64,000 nt of DNA, from NCBI GenBank assembly GCA_009363875.1, contig CM018691.1, positions 122,885,404 to 122,949,403 of the forward strand, read 5' to 3'. The notes under the pieces are model-generated. The model was not told the DNA's origin. It did no database searches and saw only the letters and a program-made list of their open reading frames with translations. The translations under genes were made by a program, and so were the position numbers. Positions 43,531 through 57,039 of this stretch are shown in pieces. The stretch is from Mikania micrantha (taxonomy: Eukaryota > Streptophyta > Magnoliopsida > Asterales > Asteraceae). Within the stretch, counting starts at the first letter, position 1; the number at the start of each line of letters is the position of its first letter.

Positions 43531-45089
43531 TAATAGAAATTTTTGACATAACTGATAGTAGTTTTTTTTTTAACTTCTTTTTGTTTCTTTACAACCTTTG
43601 GTTATTGAGTTAATGTTATAAGAATTGAAACTGTTAGTTTTATAGGATATTGTCTAAATATTTAGACCACTAATTGAAAATTTAGGAGAGTTTAAACTCA
43701 CAATTTGCTGTAAAACTTTGAATTGAGAATGAACTTTAATGAGCATAGTTATTAGTGACGCATTCGGATTTTCTGATTTGTATACAACTAGTTTATTTGT
43801 TATGAGGGTTTTGGATTTAACGATAGTTGACTCAACTCATGGTGAGATTGACCGCAAAGGTATTTGAATAACTTAGTATAATAATTTATTTGTCGATTAT
43901 TCTTGATTGAAGAATGGTTCACTTGAATTGTAGATTAAACTGATAATTCTTATTCTTGATCAAGCTTTCGGTGCTACTATCAATGTATTAGTGGTGCTTA
44001 TATATAGGGTATACCGCAGTCAACCCACCACATCAATAATATCTTGATAGCATTCCAAATACCTACCAAGACTATCCTAAACCTAGCTACGTTTGAATAA
44101 ATGCTTGAATACTTGACTATCTTTAGAAATTGTATGAGTTTAGAGATATTAACAATTGTAATCTTTCAATCGAATCTCATAGTTATATGGATTTCTAAAT
44201 GATTGATTTTTGAATATACGAATGATTATGAATACACTAGTATGTGATATTATATAGTTATGATAACTACTTATCATTAACCTTAGTTATGATATCACTT
44301 AATATTTGAATAATTGTTTAAACATACAAATATAGGATAACTCATTTAAAAATCATTAGCATGATTCCTATGGTTATCGATATCCTTAATTTGACCTGGT
44401 GTAAGAATACACACCAAGATTAGAAATTGAGTAACAATTGATTTGACTAGCATGGTTCCTCAAAACTATAGATTGAATTGACTACTCTAGCCCTTAATCA
44501 AGCTTTTGATCCTACTACCAATGTACCATTAGTGCTTATATATAGGGTATACCACAGCCAACCCACCACACTAATAATACTTTGATAGCATACCAAATGC
44601 CTACCAAGGGTGACAAGAACTTTAGACAAACTTGAATATGTGTGGGAGACTTTAAAAATTGCATGAGTATAGAGGTTTTCATCAATGAAATTTTTGCAAT
44701 GGAATTTCTCGGTTGTAACGTATGAATTGATAGATGATCAATTTTTTTGGATAAACAAATGATTTAGAATACATAGATTTTGATATTATATATGCTTTGA
44801 TTGTTGTGATAACTAATTATCATTAATCTTAGCTATAATATCATGGAACTTTTGAATCTTTGTCTAAAGGTATGAATATATAATGATTTTTCTAAACATC
44901 AATAATGTGAACTTGTTGGGAATTTTATATGGAATCACCCATACTAAAATCCTGTGAGTTCAAGTCATGTCACCTTATTGAGATTTAAACAAAGTATAAA
45001 ACATAGTGAGAAATCATAAATCATAAATCATCATGACTTGTTTAAAACATAGGAAATATTTTTTTTTTTTATGTTTGATTGCTTAATGA
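43531..45089 (-). other. Element F internal region, left part
   Basis: AT-rich with no ORF of note. It carries two copies of the CTATATATAAGC-containing module on the minus strand (about 43996-44031 and 44534-44570), each near a CTTGATCAAGCTTT-like word. Confidence 0.6.
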
Positions 45090-46145
45090 CGTGTTAGAAT
45101 TATTGATCAGTGATCTTAGGCATAAAATCTTTATTGAGTTCAAAGTATTATAACACAGTCATCATGAATTATATATAAAAAATGATATTATAACTTCTAG
45201 ATATAGTGACTAGTCACTAATCATAAGTACAATACCATTGAGTTTCTATCATGAGTTCACATATTAAAATATACAAAATTATGACCTCTCAGTTTTAGTG
45301 CTGAATCGCCATCAAAAATTCTGAAGTATAATATTACTGGTTTTGAATCAAAATATACATCATTAATTAAAAAGAGATAGCGCCATACCCTTTTAGATTT
45401 AGTGTTGTATTACCATCACTAATCTTAGGTTTAATGTTAGTTAAATCATAATATAGTTAACACAGAACAAGGAGAGATGATATCATATTATGTGCGACAT
45501 AGTAATGAATCACCATCACTAATCTCAAGTATGATATCATGAAGTTCTAAAAACAATAGTATATACGTTATCAATCCAAGAAAAGTAACATCATGAAATT
45601 TAGATGTAGTGATGAATTACCATCACACATCTTATGTATAATATTACTAATTCCTGAATCATAACATAGGTAACATAAATCAAAGAGAATTGACATCATA
45701 TCTTGTGAGACACAGTGATGAATCACCATCACTAACCTCAAGTATGATATCATGTAGGATTAAGAATTAAAACATAGGCATTATCAACCCAAGAAAAATA
45801 ACACCATAACCTTTTGATATTGTAATGTATCACCATCACAACTCTTAGATATAATGTTACTAACATCTTGGTTCATAAAAAAATACATTATTCAACAAAA
45901 GAAAAATAAAATCTTGAGTATGACATAAAGGAGTTGTTGAATCATAACATATACATTACCAATCCAAGAAAGATAACATCATAACTCTTAGATGTAGTGA
46001 TGTATCACCATCACAATCTTAGGTATGACATTATTAACTTTCTTGAATCATAACACATATATTTTATTCATCAAATGAGATGGCATCATAGCTTGTGAGA
46101 TGTAGTGATGGATCACCATCACTTATCTCTAGTATGATATCATAA
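45090..46145. repeat. ~105-bp degenerate tandem array in element F
   Basis: About ten units centred on GTGATGAATCACCATCACTA, each followed by a TCTYARGTATRATATYA-like segment. Alternate units resemble each other more, suggesting a dimer of about 215 bp. ORFs at 45571-45753 and 46064-46270 are by-products of the array. Confidence 0.75.
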
Positions 46146-47155
46146 GATTCGGAATTGTAGAAGCAATGTATTGAAATCATTTTGAACCATATTATAAATT
46201 TTTGGGAGTAGCATCCAAGTTGGACAATTTTTGACTTATTAGAATTAATGTTGTTTGCAAGATGTGTCATGCTTTGGCCTATAGGTAAAATACTCTCATC
46301 AAGAATCCCCAGGAAAGCTAGACTGGTCCCTCGTCAAGGATTATGAATCGCTTTCCTAGACAGGAGTCTCAACTACCAGTATTCACCCTTCCAGTTACTA
46401 CATGACCATCTTAACAAACTTAATTCTAACGAGGTTTCAAATCAAAATTGAACATATAGAATCATTTTGTACTCGTTTGAAAACATAAGGAATGGTATTC
46501 ACAATGGAGTACCGGGTGACATATTAAAATCATTTTAGTTTGTAAGATGTTTGGTATAATATGCTTTGGCCTATAAGTGATTGTACTCTCATTAGAAATC
46601 CCCAGGAAAGCTAGACTGGTCCCACGGTACATCGGGGATTTATACGAATAGCTTTCCTAGACAGGAATTCCAACTACCGGTACTACACTCTTCCAGTTAG
46701 TACATATCCACCTCACAAACTTTAATTCTAACAGGATCTTAAAATCAATAACAGAATTCCTATTTTGTCTAAGGAATAATATTAGGCATTAGGCCATATG
46801 ATTGTTGAATTCCTATCAACTAAAGGTTGTTCGCATGTATTTGATTTTGGAATAGATTTATCCTAAAAGCAAATACTAAGGCAATTGCTTAAACTAAGTA
46901 ATCCCATGATATAAAGTAACTTAGTCTAAGGCATTCCTAACTAGTGCAAGCAAGGTATATTAACAACTATGGCTTTCCTCTATGGTAACAAATATAACAT
47001 AACACATAATGAATAAGTATAACACATAGCACATAAGCAAGTAATGAACAAGCATGTGTAATATGAGATAACTCATATTTAGGTAAGCTTAGTTATAGTC
47101 TAGGCCACCATTTCTAATAACCTAAATCCCTATAACCATGGCTCTGATACCAATC
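46146..47155 (-). other. Element F internal region next to the primer site
   Basis: Non-coding. Two ~290-bp-spaced copies of CCCCAGGAAAGCTAGACTGG (46308 and about 46601) form a local direct repeat. The last ~60 bases before the LTR (CCATTTCTAATAACCTAAAT) match the same position in element D. Confidence 0.6.
47141..47152 (-). promoter_or_regulatory. Primer-binding site of element F
   Basis: Minus-strand TGGTATCAGAGC, three bases from the right LTR. Initiator tRNA-Met type. Confidence 0.9.
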
Positions 47156-49426
47156 TGTCACACCCCGACCGACGGCGGAATACGTCGGGGCGCGAGCTTG
47201 ACTGTTCATTAGCTCATGGTGCTATTATGTGTTTCAATATTTAATGCATCATAATTAAAACAAGACAACATTTCATTCAAATAACATTTACAAGAATTGA
47301 ATACAAAATAATTACAATTGAATGCTAAAAACATTGTTTAAAATTTAACTAGGTCTACTAAGTCTTATCCTATGTCTTCATCATGCTTCCTTATCCTGTT
47401 ACACATGTAAAATAAGAGTTTGTCAACTATTTGCATAGTTGGTGAGTTCACACACTAAGTTTAAATAATAAGTATAAAAAGGATGCAAACTATAGCCTAA
47501 CTAGATATGTATCATAAGCACAACATGAATACAGGTTTGAATAAATTGAATGAATGAATAACAATTGCTTGTGTCCAAACAAGTATCCTTACAACATGTT
47601 AATTCAAGTATGGCCATACTAAAATTAACAGTTATAATTCAACCAGTTTGCTAGGTGTACTTTTCACCTTTTTCACACAAAGGCAAAAGCCTTTGCGAAG
47701 ATAGTATCTAACCATCTTAGGCTACTAAGTACTAGATTGCTTGACTGGCAACACACATAGAATCACACATTGTATAAGCTTAGCATCTAACACATAAAGC
47801 TAACTAGTCTAAGGCTTGCATCATAGATTTGAATGGATAATAGAATGAATATTGTTTTGAATATGACATGTGTAACATCCCAAAAACAAAATGTAAAAGG
47901 GAGTGTGGAGAAACTCACTTTAATAAGTCTGATAGCTTTACACAAGATGATGCATTATAGCTCAAGCAGTATCAAAACACCCATACAATTGACCTAAATA
48001 ATTCAACGATTATAACTAATGATGCTTGCTATAATTTTATGCATTTCCTACATTGATATTAGGTTGTAGGATTTGGATCTTGATCAAATGATTGAATAAT
48101 AATAAATCATTTTAATTTATCTTTGTACAAGACATTTTTTTTTTATCAAAGTTTATGACTAAAATAAATAGGGATTTTAAATCTTTAATTTTAACTCAAA
48201 CGAAACATTCATAAAATGTAGAATTGAGATAAAAAATTTTATTCATAAGAATATATAAATTAACGTTAGGATAATATAAATTCTATTTATTGTTATGTTA
48301 TATAACATTCGTTTATGGTTTTATAAAGCTAAAATGATTTAAAATATTTAAAACCTTTAAAACTCAAACAAAGAGGTGAACATAGATCGTAACTTATTAT
48401 CATTTTATTTTTATTTTATTTTTTTATAGTAATTGTTTATGTATTTATTTTAGTTATAGAATTTAAAATTTCAAACGAACTAAAAAAAAATTATAATTAT
48501 CTGTATATTATAAAAATTTATAATGATTTACAAAATTTATAAAATTATTTATCAGAATGTATTAAAGTGTATATGTTTTTAATGATAGAGTTTATCTATA
48601 AGAATGTAATACAACATCTATATTTTTTTATGATAGACTTAATAATATATATATTAGAATACTTTTTGTATTTAAAGATAAATTAAAATAAATAATAATC
48701 AAGACTTAATACAGAAAACATGTATTAGTACTTCTCTCAAAACAGTTTCAAACAACCCAATGAACCCTAATCGTTTTTCAATTGGATTCAACGAATCAGA
48801 TGTTGGTGAGTCATTAAAAGCATAAGGCTATTTCTCTAGGGTTAAAATCGAGTAGAAAGGTTCCAAAAATTACCTGTAACGATATCCAGAGGATCGAATT
48901 CGAACTCAAATTGATCTCGGGTGAGTCTTTAGTTGATTCAATGGTTCTAGCACATCCACGTACTGTATTTGGTATCCATTGAAACAGAATGAGGTCGCCA
49001 AGCTTTCTATAGGTTTAATTTATGAATTAAAGCTTGTATTAGAGTCAATTGATGTTAGTATTTGAATACGATTTCGGTTTCCTTGTTTATTCACGTAATA
49101 CGCGTAAAACCAAGAATATCCCTAGTATTTGGGTTCGGAATGATGGGTAAATCGTCTACAGCTGTAATCTTATTTTTAGGAATGATCATGTCCGTGATTT
49201 GTTTTGTTTTGGCTTAAACTCGGTGTGGACCATACTTGAATACGTGTAGTTAGGAAGTATAGGTTTTTAGGATTTTACTACTCCAGCTCATGTAAATTTT
49301 GGGTTCTTAGTATTTCATCTTTTTACAGTTTTAATTTCATATATGAGTTTCAATTATTTTATGTTCAGTCATTTTAGTTCATGATCTATTAAATTTTAGG
49401 TTATAAGCTCTCATGATAAGTTTATA

Positions 49427-49473
<47 letters not shown>

Positions 49474-49515
49474 GTGAAATAAGTATTATAAAATTTGATT
49501 GTTGAGCATATTTAC

Positions 49516-49568
<53 letters not shown>

Positions 49569-49688
49569 TATACATATAGCTATTGGTTTATAAAAACAAA
49601 AGTTTTAAAAGATATTAAGGACTTTTTTTATTACCACCAAACACGGTTAAAATATTCGAATTTGTAACAAGAAATCCTGGGGATTACA
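47156..49688 (-). repeat. Element F 5' LTR
   Basis: Near-perfect copy of 40976-43491. The AT-dinucleotide tract (about 49521-49560) is some 16 bases longer than its partner, which accounts for nearly all of the length difference. Confidence 0.95.
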
Positions 49689-50453
49689 ATAGTTATCGTC
49701 GTGTTCGTACGGGTGACGATTTGAACGAATACGCGCGATGACTGTAATATTCGATTTTAAACAGTAAATTTAATCTTTCTGGAAATTTAAAATAAACAGA
49801 AGATATTTAGTTAATTTATTAGGAATCACAACTTAAAATGATTTTATCAATCTTATTTTATAAATCGGGCCGTTTCGTTATGAAAACTACGAAGAACCAG
49901 CATTTTACGCGTGACCGAGCGGAACCGAACGAAACCGAGTATGGGGAAGCTTTTATTATGGCATTAAATTTCCATATCTACCTCACCAACCCATCCTCTC
50001 TCCTAAATTTTTGTCATACTCTCTCTCTCATCTCAACTTCTCTTTAAGATTTCTTGGTGGATTCTCGTTGGATTCAAGAGTTCTTGGTGTCAACACGTTC
50101 ATCTCATCACGTAGATCACGAAAGGACAAGATATTCAAGCTTTTATCCACTGATTTTGAGGTAAATCTTAGTTTTCATTTCGTTTTAATGTGAATCACGA
50201 ACCCTTTGAGTTGTTCTTTAACCGATATAACACTTAGAAAACACTTAGATAAACACTTATGAACAACTAGGAAGCTCTAGGAACTAACCTGTAACAGATT
50301 TGGATCGAAAATGAAGATGATGATGCAGGTTCGCGAACCAAATCGATCGGCCGAACCTTCATACAGGTAGCTGAACCTGTGGTCAGGTGACCGAACCTGT
50401 CACCTCTGACCAACAAACAGGGCCGAACTGTGTACTCCTGACTCACGAACCTA
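49689..50453 (+). mobile_element. LTR C, second segment
   Basis: Resumes after the ATAGT duplication and aligns with LTR B at about 2080-2560. It ends in a region of CCGAACCTGT words and meets element D at 50453/50454 with no 5-bp target duplication. The last ~130 bases (50322-50453) recur on the other side of D at 62180-62310. Confidence 0.7.
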
Positions 50454-50990
50454 TGGATGGCTGCGGACCAAAGGTTCGTGTGAAGGCTAAGGTTCGCCTA
50501 AATGGAACAGGTCTTAACAGCCCTAAGGTTCGGCCAACATTGATGACATCGGCTTGCCCTAGGTTCGTGACCGTAAGGTTCCAAGGTTCGGCAACCTTGT
50601 ACATCATGTATAGGTTCGCTGCATAAAGGTGAGGTTCGGCCACCTAGGTTCGCAGCTAGGGTTTAGTTGGAACAGGTTCGTGGCGACAGAGGGAAACGAA
50701 GGTTCGGCCAGCTGACAAGAAAAGGTTCGGCACCTTCTTTTCCCGCCCATGAGGTTCGCAGGTTCGTGAGGGTGATGAGAGTTCGGCCAGCAGGGTTCCA
50801 TGGTTCGGCCAATGAAGGTTCGTCCCTTATCAGCTTATTGGCGCCATGCAGGTTTGTTTGGTGAAAAAAAAGAAAAAGGTTCGGCCACCCCTAGCCTCCA
50901 CGAACCCATGCTATCTGCAGTACCCCAACGAACCTTGCTATTCATCACCATCGCCATCGAATTCTAGGTGGTTACAGGTTCGTTCCCAGC
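50330..50990. repeat. GGTTCG/CGAACC motif array (LTR C end and D left LTR)
   Basis: Some 30 copies of AGGTTCG(G/C/T) or its inverse at 8-40 base spacing. The inverse form, CCGAACCTG, dominates up to 50453 (LTR C, plus orientation). AGGTTCGGCC dominates after it (element D, minus orientation), so in each element's own sense the motif reads CGAACCT. Confidence 0.85.
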
Positions 50991-52451
50991 TTCCATAGAT
51001 CATTACTAACCCGATTTAACATACATAAGCCCTAAAATGTAGTAAGGAAATGGCTGCCATTTTCGAATAAATTTTCTAATAAAAACCGAACAGTAAAAAC
51101 TTTGATTTACCTCGATTTGTCGGTTAAAAGCAGGGTTTCTTTGTATCTCCTTGTTCCTCTCCTTCACGCGGTCGTTTGGGCACCAAGATCTCGAGAAACC
51201 GTCAAGAATCGAGCAAGATAAGCTAGAGAGAAGTTGTAGAGAGAGAAGGTGACGGAAATGAGAGTGTAGAGAGAGAGTGAAGCTTGAGAAATGAGGAAGT
51301 AAAGGTCTTCCTTCTTCCTTATACCTCGTTTTAATATCGCGTGATCGGTCTCGTTTATTTCGCATTACCACATATAATAATTCGGTTTTTACTCGTAACG
51401 CATATTTAGCATAAAACATTTAAAACAATTAAATTACATTTTAAGATAGTGTTTCTAATCAGATTATTTCGTAAAATAATTCCTTTCGATACGCGTTAAT
51501 CTTCATAAAATTACTCGGTTCTTCTCGTGAACATATTTAAACATAAGTCTTTTAAATAAATATGTTTTTGTTGCAATAAAATGATTTTAAAGAAAATCAT
51601 TTAAATAAAGTGTTTCCGTTTATTTTCATTTAGTCAATTCTTTAAATAAATTAATTCGTTTGTTTTTGTTTAAGGTTGTGATTCTTAATAAATATTTTTA
51701 GTTTACATTTATTAATTTAATATCTTTAGATATTATTAATTATCTCGTCGAAACGCCTTACTTACGTACGTATTCGTAAAGATCGTCACCTTTTGCGAAT
51801 CCAACGTTCGTATCGTATTTCGATTTGATTTATGATTTATGGAATATCGTTTCAGAATATTATTCTCAATAATCATATTCGTGTGAATCGTCACCCACGC
51901 GAATACATTATCGAGTTAATATTTCTGAAATAATATTCGCGTTTAAGTTATAGTCGTAACCTCACCATCGCGTACAGATTCTCAATAATGCTTTCATTAT
52001 TTTATAAATTTCAATATTATAAATTCCAATCCAAATCCCACTAACCATATCACTGACACATCCGTGATAGACCGAAATATGCATATGTATAGGGCATATG
52101 CAGGGGTAGATCGCAACCTCTCCAACACCGTCCCACCGCTATTTCGATAAACCATGACCATGTGTCCTTGACTATGTTTAGCAACCAAACAACCATCAAC
52201 TCCTAATTCCTTTCCATTTCACACCAGTAATCCAATATTCTGTGAATTCAACAGCGATAAACCCTCTGGTTCTGTTTAGTTGGGTTACAACTAAACTTCC
52301 CATGGTTTACGCGCATAATAACATATTCTCAATGTATACCAATTATCAGTAATGACAGTCAATAATCCATAATTATTAATAATTAATACATCAGGTCGTA
52401 ACAGTACAATCGTACATATGTACGGATAACTGAAAGTACAGTGATGTTACA
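50454..52451 (-). repeat. Element D 3' LTR, truncated
   Basis: Corresponds to 60690-62179 of the intact-ended LTR. The constant offset of 10,236 over its first 740 bases shows no indels there. It ends GTGATGTTACA at 52451 and includes one TATA-containing module on the minus strand at about 52074-52146. Confidence 0.88.
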
Positions 52452-52485
52452 GTCTCCCCTAGTTAGGGGAATTTCGTCCCGAAAT
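52452..52485 (-). promoter_or_regulatory. Polypurine tract of element D
   Basis: Plus strand GTCTCCCCTAGTTAGGGG. On the minus strand this is a purine-rich tract ending GGGGAGAC directly before the LTR start TGTAACATC. Confidence 0.85.
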
Positions 52486-55400
52486 TCAACTTGGAGTGAC
52501 CGCAGTGAATAAATGTGGGTACTTAAGCTTCATCTGATCTTCCCGTTCCTAGGTGAATTCTGGACCCTGCTTCGATTCCCAACGTACTTTGACAATTGGA
52601 ATTCTACTGCGTTTGAGCTTTTTAACCTCACGATCCATTATCTCAACTAGTTTTTCAATAAAGTGCATGGTATCATCGACGCGAATGTCATCGAGTGGTA
52701 CCTGAAGATCTTGATCAGCTAAGCACTTTCTTAAATTGGACACGTGAAACGTCGGGACGTTACTAAGTTCAGGAGGAAGTTCCAACTTGTAGGCAACCTT
52801 CCCGATCCGTTCAAGGATCTTAAAAGGGCCAACATAACGTGGAGCAAGTTTACCCTTCTTCCCAAATCGCACAACGCCCTTCCAAGGCGATACTTTGAGT
52901 AATACCATTTCATCAACGTCAAATTCTAAAGGTTTCCTTCGTTTGTCCGCGTAACTCTTCTGTCGACTGCGAGCAGCTAACAGATTGTCGCGAATATGGC
53001 GGATCTTGTCAGTCGTCTCCTGAATAATCTCGGGACCAATGATCTGCGATTCGCCGACCTCGGTCCAACAAATAGGTGACCGACATTTCCTACCATAAAG
53101 GGCTTCAAACGGTGCCATACCAATGCTCGCGTGATAACTGTTGTTATACGAGAACTCGACTAATGGTAGATGGCTATCCCAATTGCCACCGAAATCGATG
53201 ACACAAGCTCTCAACATATCTTCCAATGTCTAAATCGTTCACTCCGTCTGTCCATCCGTTTGAGGATGATAGGCAGTGCTAAGATCCAGTCTTGTTCCAA
53301 AAGCTTCATGAAGTGATTCCCAAAATCGTGCCGTGAAACGAGCATCACGATCTGATATTATGCTCAAGGGAATTCCATGTCGGCTAATGATCTCATCAAG
53401 GTAGATACGAGCTAATTTCCGCACAGGGTACATCTCGCGTATCGGTAAGAAATGAGCCGACTTGGTTAATCTATCAACTATTACCCAGATACTATCCTTA
53501 CCGTTTGCGGTTCATGGGAGTTTAGTAATAAAATCCATGGAGATATTCTCCCACTTCCACATGGGTATTTCCGGTTGTAATAACAATCCCGAAGGTCGCT
53601 GATGTTCTGCCTTGACTTTAGCACAGTTAAGGCACTTGGACACGTACTCAGCAATATCTTTCTTCATACCAGGCCACCAGTACAAGTCCCTAAGGTCTTG
53701 ATACATCTTATCAGAACCTGGATGGATCGAGTAACGAGACTTATGAGCTTCATCCATAATCACCATCCTAAGATCATCCCTGTTCGGTATCCACAACCGA
53801 TTCATATAATACATCAGACCATCATCCTTAGTTTCCAATAAGATCTTAGCCCCACAAGACATCTCATTCTTCAAGTTATCTTGAGCTAATGAGTGTTGTT
53901 GGGCTGTGAGAACATCATTACGGAGATTAGTCTGCACTCGGACACTATGAATCTGAACTTGACTTTTGCGACTAAGCGCATCTGCTACTACATTCGCTTT
54001 ACCAGGATGGTAGCGAATTTCGCAGTCATAATCGTTCAACAGCTCCACCCATCTCTGTTGTCTCATATTAAGCTATTTCTAATTGAGAATATGCTGCAAA
54101 CTCTTGTGATCTGTAAATACTACACACTTTGTGCCATAAAGATAATGTCTCCATATTTTCAAAGCAAACACGACTGCACCAAGTTCCAAGTCGTGAGTAG
54201 TGTAGTTCTTCTCGTGAATTTTTAACTGTCTCGATGCATATGCCACAACCATTCCCCGTTGCATGAGAACACAACCGAGACCTAAGTTGGATGCATCACA
54301 GTATATCACAAAATCATCATTTCCATCGGGCAGTGTCAAGACAGGAGCATCATAAAGTTTCTGCTTCAAAGTCTGAAACGCATGTTCTTGCTTCGGTCCC
54401 CACTCATAAGGTTTATTCTTCTGAGTCAAAGAAGTGAGAGGGACAGCAATCCTGGAGAAGTTCGAAATAAACCGCCGATAGTAACCGGCTAGTCCAAGAA
54501 AGGATCGAATCTCCGTCGGTGTCTTCGGTGTACTCCAATTGTTCACCGCATCAATCTTTGCAGGATCCACGTGAACACCCTTTTCATTGACTATGTGTCC
54601 CAAGAATTGAACTTCTTTAAGCCAAAATTCACACTTGGAGAATTTGGCATACAGTTGTTCTTTTCTCAAGACCTCCAAAATCAACTTAAGGTGTTGCTCG
54701 TGTTCTGCTTTGCTCTTAGAATATATCAGAATATCATCAATGAATACAATCACAAATTTATCCAAGTATGGCCTGCAAACACGGTTCATGAGGTCCATGA
54801 AAACCGCCGGTGCATTGGTAAGGCCGAAAGGCATTACCAGAAATTCATAATGGCCATATCTTGTTCTGAAAGCAGTCTTGGGAATATCATCATCATGTAC
54901 GCGAAGCTGATGATACCCAGACCTAAGATCGATCTTTGAAAACCATGCCGAGCCTTGAAGTTGATCAAAAAGATCATCGATGCGCGGCAGTGGATATCGA
55001 TTCTTAATTGTGAGCTTATTCAATTCGCGGTAGTCGATGCACATCTGGAATGACCCATCCTTCTTCTTGACAAACAGGACCGGTGCACCCCATGGTGAAT
55101 GGCTCGGGCGAATAAATCCTTTATCAGTCAATTCTTGCAGTTGGCTCGCCAATTCTTGCAACTCCGAAGGCGCAAGTCTGTAAGGAGCTTTGGCGACTGG
55201 GTTAGCACCAGGTACTAAGTCAATTCGAAACTCTACTTGACGTTCTGGTGGAAGACCCGGCAAATCATCTAGAAATACTTCTGGAAAATCTCTAATTACA
55301 AGAACGTCTTCAATGCGCTTTCCTTTCTCCTTTTTCTCCACAATGTGCGCTAAGAATGCTATACGTTTCTTCCTAAGGTACTTGTGTGCTTTAGTGCATG

Positions 55401-57039
55401 ACATCAGCTTAAGACCTTTACTAGTAGTTTCTCCAAAAACTCTTAAAGTTTCACCCGAAGGTAAGGGAATACGAATGTATTTCTCATGACAAAGTATCTC
55501 CACTTTGTGGGTGGCTAACCAATCCATGCCTATGATAACATCAAAGCTACCAAGGTGCATAGGTATAAGATCAATTGGGAAAACGTGATCACTTAAGTTC
55601 ACAGTACATCCAATAATAACAGTGTCAATATCAATAGTGTTTCCGTCAGCCACCTCCATGTTAAACGGTTTATCTAAATATGTACGTGTTATACCAAGCA
55701 TGCATTCAAAATCATATGAAACGAAACTCCTATCGGCACCAGAATCAAATAAGACAGATGCATAAGAGTTGTTGATCAGAAATGTACCGTTGACCACATC
55801 TTGGTTGGCTTGAGCAGCTGGAGCATTCAGTTGAAACGCTCTGCCTCTTGCCACCCGTTGATTGTTTCCAGTCAGTTTCGGGCATTGATTCCTGAAGTGA
55901 CCCACTTCGCCACACTCATAACAGGCTCTTGCCTGTGCAGGTACCTGGCGAATGGGCATAGCTGGAATAGGTTGAGCTTGTGGAGCTGGCAATGCAAGCG
56001 GTGCATGTTGCATCCTTTGTGCTTGCGGTGCTCTCCGACAGACGTTTGCAAAATGACCATACTTGCCGCAGTTGTTGCAGACGCGACATGGCAAGTTTGG
56101 TGCATGGTGATATCGGCAGATATTACATTAGGGAGTGTTCCCAACATAATTCCTGGCAGTAGTGTTGTTTGACGATTGCTGCGTGGACTTAGCAGCGGGA
56201 GCAGTGACCATGAAGTTCCTGGTCTTCCTTTTTTTGTTGCTGCTTTTTGATGAACTAGCAGCTTCAGACTTGACTTCGGTTTTGGTTTCCTTTGCAGCAG
56301 CCTTTCCCCCAGCCTTCTTTGTTCCTTTCCTAGTGAGTGTTCCAGCTTTCACATGATTATCAGTAAGAGTTGCAGATAAACGGATCGCAGCCTCAAGCGT
56401 TTTGGGGTTGCTCCCGTAGACAGTGTCCTGAATCTGCATTGGCAGCCCGCCGATATACTTCTCAATCACCCTCTCCAAAGGTGTCACCAGATGAGGCACT
56501 GGCAGACTATACTCATGGAAACAAGTATTGTAGATTACATTCTCCCTGCTATCCTGCTTGAGTTCCCAAAACTCAGTCTCAAGCTTCCTCATCTCGCTAC
56601 GAGGACAGAATTCAGTGGTCATTAAGTTCTTGACCTCTGTCCATGTCTGTGCTAGAGCAGCATCCACTCCCCTAGTTCGCTTTTCGCCATTCCACCAAGT
56701 CAGTGCTCTCTTTTGGAAAACGCTGGTGGCATAGCGCACCTTCAGATTATCGGGGCAATCACTGTTAATAAAGGTGTTCTCCATGCTCTCAAACCACTGC
56801 AGCAGACCAGTGGCTATTTCAGAACCCGTAAATTTCAATGGATTATAGGAGTAGAAGTGTTTGAATGTGCAAACTGGCGGGTTTGCACCACCTCTGTTCT
56901 GATTGATATTCTGATTGGCTTGAGTCAGTTGATTTACCAATCCAGAAATGAGGTTTGCTAACTCTTGTATGCCGGAGTTAGCATTACCGTTAGCATCTTC
57001 CGAGTTCGTATCATTTCCGTTGTGATGGCGTGGCGGCAT
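52486..57039 (-). pseudogene. Element D gag-pol polyprotein, one frame with seven premature stops
   Basis: One minus-strand frame of 1,518 codons from ATG 57039 to TGA 52486 with no frameshift. Stops lie at 56128, 54079, 54073, 53512, 53239, 53230 and 52549 (lowest base of each codon). Gag occupies residues 1-~310. CCHC knuckles follow ([14 protein letters not shown] near 321, [14 protein letters not shown] near 373), then the protease (FDSGADRSF near 431). Reverse transcriptase shows [17 protein letters not shown] and [10 protein letters not shown] (about 54730). RNase H shows [13 protein letters not shown] and FTDHKSL. Integrase has an H-H-C-C site (HPGSDKMY...CLNCAKVK), [17 protein letters not shown] and [11 protein letters not shown] chromodomain-like end ([15 protein letters not shown]) is cut by the 52549 stop. 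The enzyme motifs themselves look intact. Confidence 0.92.

Larger units (their letters stand above)
40976..49688 (-). mobile_element. Element F: non-autonomous LTR retrotransposon, 8.7 kb
   Basis: LTRs 40976-43491 (2,516 bp) and 47156-49688 (2,533 bp). The 5-bp target duplication ATAGT is at 40971-40975 and 49689-49693, and LTR C reads through cleanly once F and one copy are removed. Orientation is minus: the primer site TGGTATCAGAGC (47141-47152) adjoins the right LTR, and the polypurine tract AGTAGGGGAGAC (43492-43503) adjoins the left. The 3.7 kb interior has no gag or pol ORF. The LTRs appear to differ only by three one-base indels and AT-repeat length, so the insertion is very young. 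Transposition must have used proteins from another element. Confidence 0.93.

Noticed and set aside
49379..49567. Poly-Ile/Tyr ORF
   Set aside because: Translation of the (AT)n and (TTA)n microsatellites in the F LTR.
50387..50864. Small ORFs in the GGTTCG region (repeated at 60586-61100)
   Set aside because: They arise from the word array and occur in both LTR copies of element D. No protein features.
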